Source: Arachnia rubra
Lineage (GTDB): Bacteria; Actinomycetota; Actinomycetes; Propionibacteriales; Propionibacteriaceae
Length of the DNA stretch: 64,000 nucleotides
Assembly: GCF_019973735.1 (NCBI RefSeq)
Contig: NZ_AP024463.1
Span: 1,302,001 to 1,366,000 of the forward strand
Reading direction: 5' to 3'
The notes beneath the pieces are model-generated. The model ran no database searches, was not told the origin of the DNA, and was given only the letters and a program-made list of their open reading frames with translations. The position numbers and the translations under genes are program-made. This document shows, piece after piece, positions 26,502-34,532 of the stretch; positions within the stretch are counted from its first letter, which is position 1; each line of letters begins with the position of its first letter.

Positions 26502-27692
26502 ATGGCGGTCATGGCAAGCGCATCTCAGAACTACCTGGCAGTTATAAAGGTCGTTGGCGTCGGCGGCGGCGGTGTGAACGCCGTCAATCGAATGATCGAG
26601 GCCGGGCTGCGCGGCGTCGAGTTCATCGCCGTCAATACCGATGCTCAGGCATTGCTCATGAGCGACGCCGACGTCAAGCTCGATGTTGGACGGGAGCTGA
26701 CCCGTGGCCTGGGGGCTGGCGCGGACCCGTCCAAAGGACGTCAGGCCGCCGAAGACCACGCCGAGGACATCGAGGAGGCTCTGAAGGGGGCCGACATGGT
26801 CTTCGTGACTGCGGGTGAGGGGGGTGGCACCGGCACAGGAGCCGCTCCCATCGTCGCCAAGATTGCCCGTTCCCTGGGGGCGCTCACCATTGGTGTGGTG
26901 ACTCGCCCCTTCTCCTTTGAGGGGCGCCGCCGGGCAACCCAGGCTGACTCTGGGATCGAGTCGCTGCGGGAGGAGGTGGACACCCTGATCGTCATCCCGA
27001 ACGACAAACTGCTGCAGATGACCGACCACCAGGTGGCCATCCTTGACGCTTTCAAGCAGGCGGACCAGGTCCTGATGCAGGGCGTCTCGGGTATTACCGA
27101 CCTGATCACCACCCCCGGCCTGATCAACCTGGACTTCGCGGACGTCAAGTCGATCATGAGCCAGGCAGGCTCGGCCCTGATGGGCATCGGGTCTGCGCGT
27201 GGCGAGGACCGGGCTCGTGCCGCCGCCGAGATGGCCATATCTTCGCCGCTGCTGGAGGCCAGCATCGATGGCGCCCATGGGGTGCTGCTGTCGATCGCAG
27301 GCGGTTCGGATCTCGGCCTGTTTGAGGTCTCGGCCGCGGCTCAGCTCATCGAGGAGGCAGCCCACGACGAGGCGAATATCATCTTCGGCACAGTCATCGA
27401 CGACGCCCTCGGAGATGAGGTCAGGATCACCGTTATCGCGGCCGGCTTTGACGGTGGGCATCCGCAGCCTCGTCCCGCTCGTGTCGAGCACACCCGCAAC
27501 CAGCCCCCGCGCGCCGCCGCTATGGGTGGCCTGGCAGGTGCGACGCCGCTCAACGGGCCCCGCCAGCCCCAGCAGCCACCAGCTGCACCTCCCGTCGCCC
27601 CCATGCCCATCTCCCGGCCAGAGCCGCCCCAGCCACGACCGCTGCGGGCCGACGACGATGACGATCTGGATGTTCCCGACTTCATGAAGTGA
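26502..27692 (+). CDS. ftsZ: cell division protein FtsZ
   Basis: A 396-aa tubulin-like GTPase forming the Z ring. N-terminal [17 protein letters not shown], tubulin signature GGGTGTG at residues 107-113, NTDAQAL and the T7-region [11 protein letters not shown] are present. After a Pro/Gln/Arg-rich linker the protein ends [12 protein letters not shown], the C-terminal peptide that binds SepF and FtsA-like partners. ATG 26502 follows AAGGACAGG; an in-frame ATG at 26511 is an alternative that changes only three residues. Unlike many actinobacteria there is no pgeF or yggS gene between ftsZ and sepF: only 80 nt separate them. Confidence 0.97.
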   Translation: MAVMASASQNYLAVIKVVGVGGGGVNAVNRMIEAGLRGVEFIAVNTDAQALLMSDADVKLDVGRELTRGLGAGADPSKGRQAAEDHAEDIEEALKGADMVFVTAGEGGGTGTGAAPIVAKIARSLGALTIGVVTRPFSFEGRRRATQADSGIESLREEVDTLIVIPNDKLLQMTDHQVAILDAFKQADQVLMQGVSGITDLITTPGLINLDFADVKSIMSQAGSALMGIGSARGEDRARAAAEMAISSPLLEASIDGAHGVLLSIAGGSDLGLFEVSAAAQLIEEAAHDEANIIFGTVIDDALGDEVRITVIAAGFDGGHPQPRPARVEHTRNQPPRAAAMGGLAGATPLNGPRQPQQPPAAPPVAPMPISRPEPPQPRPLRADDDDDLDVPDFMK

Positions 27693-27772
27693 CGGCGTGT
27701 CGGCTGCCATTGTCTCCGGTTCCGGGCAGCCTGTCTGTAGTCTCGTGCGAAAGCGTTTGAGGGAGGCGTGCC

Positions 27773-28336
27773 GTGGGTGTACGTAAGCTGGCCGAATGGA
27801 TGGGCCTCGTTGAGGACGGTCGTTACAGCGACCCGAAAGATGAGCTGTCCGAGGAGTACTCAGTGGATGAGTACGTGGAGCCGGAACCCGAGCCCAAACC
27901 CGCCGCCAGTCCCAAGCCAGTGGCCAGGATCCACCGCCGCCCGCATGCCGTCAGGCCTGAGCCTGCCGCAGCGGCGGCTCCTGCGCCCAGCCCGGCACCT
28001 GCGCCAGCCCCAGCGCCCGTGCCCAGCCCGGCCCCCGAGCCCCGTCAGGTGACGGACCTCAGCCGGATCATCTACGTGCGGCCCAGGAGCTACAACGAGG
28101 CTCGCTCCATCGGAGAGAACTACCGTGACGGCATTCCCGTCATCATGAACCTCTCCGACATGGAGCGCGGCGAGGACAAACGGCTCGTGGACTTCGCGGC
28201 TGGGCTGATCTTCGGTCTGCGCGGCAATATCGAACGCATCTCCAGCCAAGTCTTCCTACTGTGCCCGCACAATCTTGTGGTCGGGCCGGAGGACAAGCAG
28301 AAGCTGGCCACCGGCGGTTTCTTCAACCAGAGCTGA
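27773..28336 (+). CDS. sepF: cell division protein SepF
   Basis: A 187-aa FtsZ membrane anchor. It starts MGVRKLAEWMGLVEDGRY, an amphipathic membrane-targeting helix typical of actinobacterial SepF. A low-complexity Pro/Ala linker (about residues 40-85) precedes the folded SepF domain with VRPRSYNEARSIGENYRDG, PVIMNLSDMERGEDKRLVDFAAGLIFGLRG and a C-terminal GFFNQS. GTG 27773 has GGGAGG 6 nt upstream. Actinobacteria lack FtsA, so SepF is normally the essential FtsZ tether. Confidence 0.95.
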   Translation: MGVRKLAEWMGLVEDGRYSDPKDELSEEYSVDEYVEPEPEPKPAASPKPVARIHRRPHAVRPEPAAAAAPAPSPAPAPAPAPVPSPAPEPRQVTDLSRIIYVRPRSYNEARSIGENYRDGIPVIMNLSDMERGEDKRLVDFAAGLIFGLRGNIERISSQVFLLCPHNLVVGPEDKQKLATGGFFNQS

Positions 28337-28339
28337 CCC

Positions 28340-28624
28340 GTGGTCGCCCTGGTACTGGTGTGGGTCCTGCGGACCTACCTGCTGATCCTGCTGGCGCGGG
28401 TCGTCCTGTCCTGGGTTCCCTTGGCTAATCCTGGGTGGACGCCCCGTGGGTTTTTCCTGGTGCTCGTGGAGGCCGTCTACTTCGTCACCGACCCGCCCCT
28501 GAGGCTGCTGAGATCGTTTATCAAGCCAGTGCGGCTCGGATCGGTCGCACTGGATCTCGCCGTGCTGGTGCTGTTCCTGCTGGTGCAGTTCCTCACGGTG
28601 TTTGTTCTCTGGATCCCGTTCTGA
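28340..28624 (+). CDS. YggT family membrane protein
   Basis: A 94-aa protein with two hydrophobic helices (about residues 2-24 and 68-90) and the central YggT loop NPGWTPRGFFLVLVEAVYFV / DPPLRLLRSFIKP. GTG 28340 lies 3 nt after sepF, indicating co-transcription. YggT genes sit between sepF and divIVA in most actinobacteria and are thought to contribute to envelope or osmotic functions; the mechanism is not established. Confidence 0.9.
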   Translation: MVALVLVWVLRTYLLILLARVVLSWVPLANPGWTPRGFFLVLVEAVYFVTDPPLRLLRSFIKPVRLGSVALDLAVLVLFLLVQFLTVFVLWIPF

Positions 28625-28651
28625 TCTGGGCGTGTCGCGGTTTCATCGGCG

Positions 28652-28680
28652 TTGGATCTGGTGAAGTATTAGAGTAACCT
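28652..28680 (+). promoter_or_regulatory. promoter candidate for divIVA
   Basis: TTGGAT (28652-28657), 17-nt spacer, TAACCT (28675-28680). The predicted start near 28687 coincides with the first base of the leader hairpin. Confidence 0.5.
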
Positions 28681-28686
28681 TAACGT

Positions 28687-28716
28687 TGTGCCCAGAGTTT
28701 CTCAGGTTTGGGCACA
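28687..28716 (+). other. 5' leader hairpin of divIVA
   Basis: TGTGCCCA (28687-28694) pairs with TGGGCACA (28709-28716), with an inner GAG/CTC stem (28695-28697 and 28701-28703). No U-tract follows. It would sit at the extreme 5' end of the divIVA mRNA, where it could stabilise the transcript; alternatively it terminates the sepF-yggT transcript. Confidence 0.5.
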
Positions 28717-28743
28717 GGATTCTTCAACCGTGTGGGAGTAAAG

Positions 28744-29700
28744 ATGAGCCTGACCCTGGAAGAGGTTCGCCGAGTCCGGTTCCGGATGGCACGCCGCGGT
28801 GCCACCGGATACGAGGTCGGTGACGTCGACACTTTCATCGACAAGGTGGAGGAGTCGTTCGCTCAGTTCGAGAACGAGCGGGACCTGCTCCGCCGCGAGG
28901 TGGAAGCGGCCCGCACCACAGGGGACTCAGCCCCTGCGGGCAACGACGAGGCGCTGGCGGCCAAGGACCACGAGATAACCTCGCTCCGTACTGAGGTCGA
29001 GCGTCTACGCAACCAGGTCGCCCAGCAGGCCAAGCAGCAGCAGGCCCCCGTAGCCTCCCCCGGGCAGCTGGACGACAAGCGCGTGGCGCAGCTCACCCAG
29101 GACAACGAGCGCCTGCGTAGCGAGCTCGACCGCGCACGTCGTGAACTTGACGAGGCTCGCAGCAGCTCTCGTGTCAGCCACTTGTCCGGCAACACGGAGA
29201 CCCTCCAGGTAGCCACCCGCGAGGAGGCCACCCCGGCGGTCGTACGCCTGGTCTCTCTTGCCACAGAGCAGGCCGAGCGTCTCGTGGACGAAGCCAACAA
29301 CGAGGCTCAGCGCAAACTCAACGAGGCCAAACAGCAGGCCTACGAGATCACGACGGATGCCCGCACCCGAGCCGAGCGCATCGAGTCCGAGGCGCGTGTC
29401 ACTGCGGAGCAGATGACTCGCGACGCCCAGAGCCGGGCGGATCGCGTCAACGGCGAGGTGGATCGACGTCGCACTGAGCTGTTCGCCGAGCTCGAACGGG
29501 AGAAGGGCGTTCTCACCCAGAAGGTCGCCGCACTGCGCGGATTCGAAGCCACGTACCGCGAAAACATGCGCGGCTACCTGTCTCGGCATCTTGAGACCCT
29601 TGACCAGAACCTACCGGAGCCCTTGGACATCCCTGAGCTCGCCGAGCGCTCCCGGACGCCGCGTCTTGATGCCCTAGCTGCTCAGGACCGCCTGGCCTGA
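28744..29700 (+). CDS. divIVA: DivIVA / Wag31 polar growth protein
   Basis: A 318-aa coiled-coil protein that marks cell poles and directs apical wall growth. The N-terminal DivIVA domain reads MSLTLEEVRRVRFRMARRG...GYEVGDVDTFIDKVEESF, followed by two long heptad-rich regions (about residues 35-145 and 170-290) separated by a short non-helical linker. ATG 28744 follows GGGAGTAAAG and matches the family start; the frame continues 36 nt upstream but without a ribosome binding site. It has its own promoter candidate and is followed by a strong hairpin, so it is probably also transcribed alone. Confidence 0.93.
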   Translation: MSLTLEEVRRVRFRMARRGATGYEVGDVDTFIDKVEESFAQFENERDLLRREVEAARTTGDSAPAGNDEALAAKDHEITSLRTEVERLRNQVAQQAKQQQAPVASPGQLDDKRVAQLTQDNERLRSELDRARRELDEARSSSRVSHLSGNTETLQVATREEATPAVVRLVSLATEQAERLVDEANNEAQRKLNEAKQQAYEITTDARTRAERIESEARVTAEQMTRDAQSRADRVNGEVDRRRTELFAELEREKGVLTQKVAALRGFEATYRENMRGYLSRHLETLDQNLPEPLDIPELAERSRTPRLDALAAQDRLA

Positions 29701-29725
29701 TAAGCACGCGAAAAGACGACTGGTT

Positions 29726-29761
29726 GATGGTCCGGCGAGGGTGTAATCTCGCCGGACCATC
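29726..29761 (+). terminator. terminator after divIVA
   Basis: A perfect 14-bp stem: arms 29726-29739 and 29748-29761 (GATGGTCCGGCGAG with its complement) and an 8-nt loop. No U-tract, as is common for hairpin terminators in high-GC actinobacteria. It separates divIVA from the zinc-finger gene. Confidence 0.75.
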
Positions 29762-29782
29762 ACTTAACCCCCAAGGAAAACA

Positions 29783-30202
29783 ATGCCATCCACCAAACCT
29801 TCAGAGTCCGTGATTCTTCCCGTCCGCGGCGGTGAGGAGCCATGGACGGCGGAGGAGATCCAGGAGCAGCGAGAAGTCCTCGTCGAGGAGCTGGAGAGAC
29901 TCGACAAGAAGGTGGCCGCCACCGACAGCGAACTCAGTGATCTTCTCCTGCAGGGCAATGACGGTGCGGGGCGTGACCCTGCCGATGTCGGTTCCTCCAA
30001 CTTCGAACGGGACCAGGAGCTCTCCCTGGCGCAGAATGCCCGGGAGATGGCTGATCAGGCGAGGCTTGCCCTCCATCTATTCGACGAGGGGCAATACGGG
30101 CTCTGCGAAGTATGCGGTGAGCCGATCGGTAAGGGCAGGCTGCAGGTTTTCCCGCGGGCGACCATGTGCGTTGCCTGCAAGCAGCGCGAGGAACGGCGCT
30201 GA
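29783..30202 (+). CDS. DksA/TraR-family C4 zinc finger protein
   Basis: A 139-aa protein with a helical N-terminal half (coiled coil about residues 25-55) and a C-terminal zinc finger CEVC-x17-CVAC (about residues 109-133, [17 protein letters not shown] between the pairs). This is the TraR/DksA zinc-finger layout; such proteins modulate RNA polymerase through the secondary channel, but the actinobacterial branch is little characterised. ATG 29783 follows CAAGGAAA. The 3' end overlaps lspA. Confidence 0.88.
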   Translation: MPSTKPSESVILPVRGGEEPWTAEEIQEQREVLVEELERLDKKVAATDSELSDLLLQGNDGAGRDPADVGSSNFERDQELSLAQNAREMADQARLALHLFDEGQYGLCEVCGEPIGKGRLQVFPRATMCVACKQREERR

Positions 30203-30693
30203 GCCGCAGGCTTCCTGCCCTGCTTGCTGTCGGTGTGGCGTTGCTGGGGCTGGGAGTAGATCAGGTTTCCAAGGGGGCGGTGCAGGCTAGTCTGACGCCT
30301 GGGCGCCCGGTCGACGTCGTCGGCACCTTCCTACGTTTCACGCTGACCTTCAATCCAGGGGCTGCCTTCAGTCTTGGCACCTCGATGACGCTGGTGCTCA
30401 GCATCTTCGCGATAACCGCCCTGCTGGCGTGTGTTTTCTTCGGCCTGGGCAGGATTCGCACGATGCCCCAGGCGGTCGCCCTCGGCCTGTTGATGGCAGG
30501 CATCTCGGGCAACCTGTATGACCGGCTTTTCCGGGCTCCCGGGCCTCTTCTCGGGCATGTGGTCGACTTCATCCAGCTTCCGCACTTCGCCATCTTCAAC
30601 GTGGCGGACATCTGTATCACCACCGCGGCGGGCCTGATCATCCTGCTCAGCTTCCGCGGCCCCAACGAGAAGAAAAAATCCGAGACGATATGA
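30166..30693 (+). CDS. lspA: prolipoprotein signal peptidase LspA
   Basis: Membrane aspartic protease (signal peptidase II) with four transmembrane helices that cleaves lipoprotein signal peptides after lipidation. Conserved elements are [18 protein letters not shown], the first catalytic Asp in HVVDFIQLP and the second in IFNVADICI. The start is uncertain: ATG 30166 gives 175 aa but lies inside the upstream gene without a ribosome binding site. CTG 30199 overlaps the upstream stop as CTGA, follows GAGGA at 30188-30192, and gives the more typical N-terminus [12 protein letters not shown]. The 3' end overlaps the rluD-like gene by 4 nt. Confidence 0.92.
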   Translation: MRCLQAARGTALSRRLPALLAVGVALLGLGVDQVSKGAVQASLTPGRPVDVVGTFLRFTLTFNPGAAFSLGTSMTLVLSIFAITALLACVFFGLGRIRTMPQAVALGLLMAGISGNLYDRLFRAPGPLLGHVVDFIQLPHFAIFNVADICITTAAGLIILLSFRGPNEKKKSETI

Positions 30694-31610
30694 CTGTGTT
30701 TCTGGTGCCGGATGCCCTGGCGGGGGAGCGGATTGATGTAGCCGCAGCCCGTGTGACGGGACACAGCCGCTCCCGTATCGCCGAGCTGATCGCCTCCGGT
30801 GGGGTGCTGCTGGATGGTGAGGCCGTCGGGAGGGCTTCCCGGACCGTGGCCGGTGGATCGATGCTGGAGCTGGTCACAGACCCCCGGCCCACCCATGCCG
30901 TGACCCGGCCGCGCCTCGCTGATGGGCTGGAGATCATCCACGAGGACAGGGACATCGTGGTGGTGGATAAACCAGCCGGTGTCGCCGCTCACCCGAGCCT
31001 GGGATGGGAAGGGCCGTCGGTCACGGAGCATCTCGCCGCGGCAGGGGTGGCCATCGCCACCTCAGGTGCTCCCGAACGACAGGGCGTGGTCTCACGGCTT
31101 GACGTCGGCACATCCGGTTTGATGGTGCTGGCCCGTTCCGAGCGGGCCTACTCGGTGCTGAAACAGGCTTTCCGGGACAAGGCGGTGGACAAGACCTACC
31201 AGGCGCTGGTGCAGGGACATCCTGACCCGTTCTCAGGAACCATCGATGCGCCCATCGGGCGACATCCTGGGCACGAATGGAAGATGGCGATAGTCGAAGG
31301 CGGCCGGGAGTCAGTGACGCACTACGAAGCTCTTGAGGCGCACCGGGCAGCGACCCTCGTCGAAGTCAGCCTGGAGACAGGGCGTACTCATCAGATCCGG
31401 GTTCACTTCGCCGCCATCGGGCATCCCTGCTGCGGGGATCCGCTATACGGGTCGGACCCGGTGCTTGCGAGCCGGCTCGGCTTGGAGCGACAGTGGCTAC
31501 ACGCCACCCGCCTGGCCTTCGAGCACCCGGTGGATGGGGACCGTGTGGAGTTCGAGTCGAAGCCGCCGCAGGACCTCGAACACGCCTTGGGTGAGGTGAG
31601 GGCGGGCTGA
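30690..31610 (+). CDS. rluD: RluD-like 23S rRNA pseudouridine synthase
   Basis: A 306-aa RluA-family enzyme. An S4 RNA-binding domain ([24 protein letters not shown], about residues 16-40) precedes the catalytic domain with [13 protein letters not shown] and the catalytic Asp in [37 protein letters not shown] is the conserved C-terminal motif. ATG 30690 overlaps the lspA stop. Members modify U1911/1915/1917 of 23S rRNA in E. coli; the exact target here is inferred. lspA-rluD linkage is common. Confidence 0.92.
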   Translation: MTVFLVPDALAGERIDVAAARVTGHSRSRIAELIASGGVLLDGEAVGRASRTVAGGSMLELVTDPRPTHAVTRPRLADGLEIIHEDRDIVVVDKPAGVAAHPSLGWEGPSVTEHLAAAGVAIATSGAPERQGVVSRLDVGTSGLMVLARSERAYSVLKQAFRDKAVDKTYQALVQGHPDPFSGTIDAPIGRHPGHEWKMAIVEGGRESVTHYEALEAHRAATLVEVSLETGRTHQIRVHFAAIGHPCCGDPLYGSDPVLASRLGLERQWLHATRLAFEHPVDGDRVEFESKPPQDLEHALGEVRAG

Positions 31611-31620
31611 GCTCGTGAGG

Positions 31621-31632
31621 TAGGGTGACGTC
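31621..31632 (+). promoter_or_regulatory. -10 element predicting a leaderless pyk mRNA
   Basis: TAGGGT (31621-31626) followed by exactly 6 nt and then GTG 31633. This TANNNT-N6-RTG layout is the standard signature of leaderless actinobacterial transcripts. No clear -35. Confidence 0.55.
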
Positions 31633-33063
31633 GTGCGTAAAGCAAAGATCGTTTGTACTCTTGGTCCGTCTGCCAATACGACTGACCGCCTCGTTGAACT
31701 CGTCAATGCCGGAATGAACGTTGCCCGCCTCAACATGAGCCATGGGGACTACGACGAGCACGAAGGCCGTCTTGCGGCTGTGAGGGAAGCCTCAAGGATC
31801 ACCGGCCGCACCCTGGGTGTCCTGGCTGATCTCCAGGGCCCCAAGATCCGTCTCGGCAAGTTCGCCGATGACCAGAAACACTACCTCGAACGCGGGGATC
31901 GTTTCACCATCACCACTGAAGACATCCTCGGTATCAAGGAGCGCTGCTCCACCACATTCAAGGGACTTCCTGGGGACGTCAAGCCCGGGGACCAGATCCT
32001 GATCGACGATGGCAAGGTGGGGATGCGTGCCCTGGAGGTCACCTCCACCGATGTGCTCTGTGAAGTCGTCGTCCCCGGTGAGGTGTCGAACAACAAGGGA
32101 ATCAACCTGCCGGGGGTCGCTGTCTCCGTCCCGGCCATGAGTGAGAAGGACGAGCGAGATCTGCGCTGGGCGCTCTCCAAGGACATCGACATGATCGCTT
32201 TGTCCTTCGTGCGTAGCGGCGATGACATCAAAAGGGTCCATGAGATCATGGACGAGGAGGGACGTCGGCTTCCGGTGATCGCGAAGCTGGAGAAGCCGCA
32301 GGCAATCGCGAACCTCCAGGAGATCGTCGATGCCTTCGATGCTTTTATGGTGGCCCGAGGCGACCTGGGTGTCGAGCTACCGCTCGAAGACGTTCCGCTA
32401 GTGCAGAAGCAGATCATCCGCGCTGCGCGCAAGTGGGCTAAACCGGTGATCGTCGCAACTCAGATGCTGGAGTCCATGATTTCCTCGCCGCGGCCCACTC
32501 GCGCGGAGGCGTCCGACGTCGCGAACGCGATCCTTGACGGGGCGGATGGCGTCATGCTCTCCGGTGAGACCTCGGTTGGCGACTACCCGGTGCAGGCCGT
32601 CCAGACCATGGCCCGGATCGTCGAGGCGACGGAGCACGATGGCCATGCCGAGATCCACACCATCGACTGGGATCCTCACACCACGGGGGGCGTCCTCGCG
32701 CATGCTGCCGTGGAGGTGACCCGGCGCGTCGGGGCACGTTACCTCGTGGCCTTCACCAAGTCCGGTGACACGGCCCGCCGACTGTCGAGGCTGCGCCCCT
32801 CACCGCCGTTGCTGGTGTTCACCCCCGAGGTGACCACCCGCCAGGCCATGACGCTGACCTGGGGGGTTGAGGCTCACATCACCCCGGACTTCACGGTCCA
32901 GGAGCAGATGGTGGAGACCGTCGATGCGTTCCTCCGGGAACGCGGCATGATCGAGGTCGGGGAGCGCATCGTCATCCTGTCCGGTTCTCCGATGGGGGTT
33001 CCCGGCAAGACGAACAACCTGCGCGTCCACAAGGTCAAGGCCAAGGGCGAGGCAGACGCCTGA
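31633..33063 (+). CDS. pyk: pyruvate kinase
   Basis: A 476-aa glycolytic enzyme converting phosphoenolpyruvate and ADP to pyruvate and ATP. N-terminal RKAKIVCTLGPSANTTDRL, the effector/metal segments LADLQGPKIRLG, MVARGDLGVELPLEDVPLVQKQII (catalytic region, with the active Lys nearby in IAKLEKPQA) and DGVMLSGETSVGDYP are present, followed by the C-terminal allosteric domain. It starts at GTG 31633 directly after a -10 element, with no Shine-Dalgarno, consistent with leaderless translation. A strong terminator follows. Confidence 0.97.
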   Translation: MRKAKIVCTLGPSANTTDRLVELVNAGMNVARLNMSHGDYDEHEGRLAAVREASRITGRTLGVLADLQGPKIRLGKFADDQKHYLERGDRFTITTEDILGIKERCSTTFKGLPGDVKPGDQILIDDGKVGMRALEVTSTDVLCEVVVPGEVSNNKGINLPGVAVSVPAMSEKDERDLRWALSKDIDMIALSFVRSGDDIKRVHEIMDEEGRRLPVIAKLEKPQAIANLQEIVDAFDAFMVARGDLGVELPLEDVPLVQKQIIRAARKWAKPVIVATQMLESMISSPRPTRAEASDVANAILDGADGVMLSGETSVGDYPVQAVQTMARIVEATEHDGHAEIHTIDWDPHTTGGVLAHAAVEVTRRVGARYLVAFTKSGDTARRLSRLRPSPPLLVFTPEVTTRQAMTLTWGVEAHITPDFTVQEQMVETVDAFLRERGMIEVGERIVILSGSPMGVPGKTNNLRVHKVKAKGEADA

Positions 33064-33082
33064 ACCGACCGGAATCCGAGAC

Positions 33083-33113
33083 AGCGGGGAAGCCTATATC
33101 CAGGCTCCCCGCT
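33083..33113 (+). terminator. terminator after pyk
   Basis: AGCGGGG(A)AGCCT (33083-33095) pairs with AGGCTCCCCGCT (33102-33113) with one bulged A and a 6-nt loop, followed by GCTTTGT. It lies 20 nt after the pyk stop and also protects the tRNA-Leu gene on the opposite strand. Confidence 0.78.
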
Positions 33114-33119
33114 GCTTTG

Positions 33120-33204
33120 TACCCGGCAGGGGATTCGAACCCCTACGGCCCGTCAAGGCCAACTGATTTTGAGTCAGCCGCGTCTACCATTCCGCCACCC
33201 GGGC
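33120..33204 (-). tRNA. tRNA-Leu (anticodon CAA)
   Basis: An 85-nt class II tRNA with a long variable arm. The 5' acceptor strand is GCCCGGG, D-arm GGCGGAATGGTAGACGC, anticodon loop CTCAAAA (anticodon CAA at 33169-33171), variable arm with GGCC/GGGCC pairing, and T-arm GGGGTTCGAATCCCC. The 3' CCA is not encoded. The acceptor stem has a G-U pair at its first position and a G-G mismatch at its seventh. It reads UUG codons. Confidence 0.95.
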
Positions 33205-33331
33205 AACAGGGACCATTGTGCCACAAATGCACGTTTCTTCGCCCAAACCCCTAGTGGCGCGCTAGAATGCCTGCTGAATCCATGTCTTGGAGACCTAATC
33301 GGTCCACTCGAAGGGGAATGGAGCTAGAAGC

Positions 33332-33919
33332 ATGGGCCAGACGCGGCCAAAGAAGGTGCTCATCGCCGAGGATGAGGCGCTTATCCGCCTCGACTTGGTG
33401 GAGTTGCTGACCGACGAAGGTTTTGAAGTTGTGGGGCAGGCTATCAACGGTGAAGAAGCTGTGAAGCTTGCCCGGGAACTGGAGCCTGATCTGATCATCA
33501 TGGACGTGAAGATGCCGGGAATGGACGGCATCACCGCGGCCGAGATCATTGGGGAGGAACGTATTGCTCCTATCCTGATGCTCACAGCTTTCAGCGAGCG
33601 TGAGCTGGTTGAGCGAGCGCGCGACGCGGGGGTGATGGGGTATCTCGTCAAGCCTTTCGGAGCCAATGAGGTGGTGCCTGCCATCGAAGTCGCCATCGGG
33701 CGCTTCGCCGAGCTCAGGGCCATCGAGGAGGAGCTGGCGAACCTAGAGGACCGTTTCGAGTCCCGGAAGATCATCGACCAGGCCAAGGGCATGCTGCAGG
33801 AGGGACTGGGACTCACCGAGCCTGAGGCGTTCCGCTGGATCCAGAAGACCGCCATGGACCTGCGCAAGTCGATGCGCGAGGTCGCCGAAGGGGTTATCTC
33901 CCACAAACGGAAGAAGTGA
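33332..33919 (+). CDS. pdtaR: two-component response regulator PdtaR (REC-ANTAR)
   Basis: A 195-aa regulator with an N-terminal receiver domain (residues 8-122; acidic pair Glu13-Asp14, phospho-acceptor Asp58 in IIMDVKMPG, Lys in YLVKPFGA). A coiled-coil follows, then a C-terminal ANTAR RNA-binding domain (about 130-190, RKIIDQAKGMLQEGLGLTEPEAFRWIQKTAMD). In Mycobacterium PdtaR is phosphorylated by PdtaS and acts as an antiterminator on nascent RNA. The kinase gene is not in the window. Linkage with pyk and polA matches other actinobacteria. A -10-like TAGAAT is at 33263-33268. Confidence 0.95.
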   Translation: MGQTRPKKVLIAEDEALIRLDLVELLTDEGFEVVGQAINGEEAVKLARELEPDLIIMDVKMPGMDGITAAEIIGEERIAPILMLTAFSERELVERARDAGVMGYLVKPFGANEVVPAIEVAIGRFAELRAIEEELANLEDRFESRKIIDQAKGMLQEGLGLTEPEAFRWIQKTAMDLRKSMREVAEGVISHKRKK

Positions 33920-33936
33920 CCGGCAGCTCCTGCCGG
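33920..33936 (+). terminator. hairpin after pdtaR
   Basis: CCGGCAG (33920-33926), loop CTC, CTGCCGG (33930-33936): a perfect 7-bp stem that begins immediately after the pdtaR stop. There is no U-tract. I see nothing else in 33937-34063. Confidence 0.5.
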
Positions 33937-34063
33937 CACGAATGGGCGCAATTGCACACCATTACCTCTGGTCCCTGGGCTATCGCTGGTGAGCACCACC
34001 GGCTCCTGCTTACCTACTGGAAAACGATTGACTCTGGGGGCTGGCCGTCTCTGGGCGGTGGTC

Positions 34064-34501
34064 TCACCGTTCCTGGAGCCGTGGTCTGTCGCGGGCCAGG
34101 GAGTCCTGTCCGCGTGGCGCGATCAGCTGGCAGGTGAGGCGGCCGACGGCGATCAGCTCTCCGGTGGAGTCGTAGATCTCCACCGTGTGGACGGTGGTTC
34201 TCCTGCCGAGACGGACGGGTGTGGTCTTTCCCGTGACCTTGCCCGAAATCGCGGGTCGCAGATGCGTCACGTTCAGGTCGACTCCCACCGCGATGCGTTC
34301 CGGCTGCGCGTGCATCGAGGCGGCAATTGAGGCCAGTCCCTCCACCAGAGCGGCGGTCGCCCCGCCGTGCAGCACCCCGGCGGGCTGTGTGTTGCCCGGT
34401 ACCGGCATGGTGCCGATCACCTCGTGGGAACTGGCCTGGATGATCTTGATTCCCAGTTTTTCATGCAGCGGGGAATGGGGCACCTCGGTGGCGTAGGTCA
34501 T
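34064..34501 (-). CDS. PaaI-family hotdog thioesterase
   Basis: A 145-aa single-hotdog protein, probably an acyl-CoA thioesterase. The core motif QPAGVLHGGATAALVEGLASIAA contains the H-GG helix region with the conserved His and acidic residue of the PaaI/YdiI type; GVDLNVTHLRPAISGKVTGK and a C-terminal beta strand VEIYDSTGELIAVGRLTCQ follow. ATG 34499-34501 is chosen because the longer frame would enter polA. It is divergent from polA with only 31 nt between start codons. In other actinobacteria a thioesterase also lies between pdtaR and polA. Substrate unknown. Confidence 0.88.
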   Translation of the reverse strand: MTYATEVPHSPLHEKLGIKIIQASSHEVIGTMPVPGNTQPAGVLHGGATAALVEGLASIAASMHAQPERIAVGVDLNVTHLRPAISGKVTGKTTPVRLGRRTTVHTVEIYDSTGELIAVGRLTCQLIAPRGQDSLARDRPRLQER

Positions 34502-34520
34502 GACCGTCAGTTTCGCACAG

Positions 34521-34532
34521 TAGATTGGGGGC
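34521..34532 (+). promoter_or_regulatory. -10 element predicting a leaderless polA mRNA
   Basis: TAGATT (34521-34526), 6 nt, then GTG 34533. On the other strand TACTGT (34517-34522) is a -10 candidate for the thioesterase, so the two divergent promoters overlap. Confidence 0.55.
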
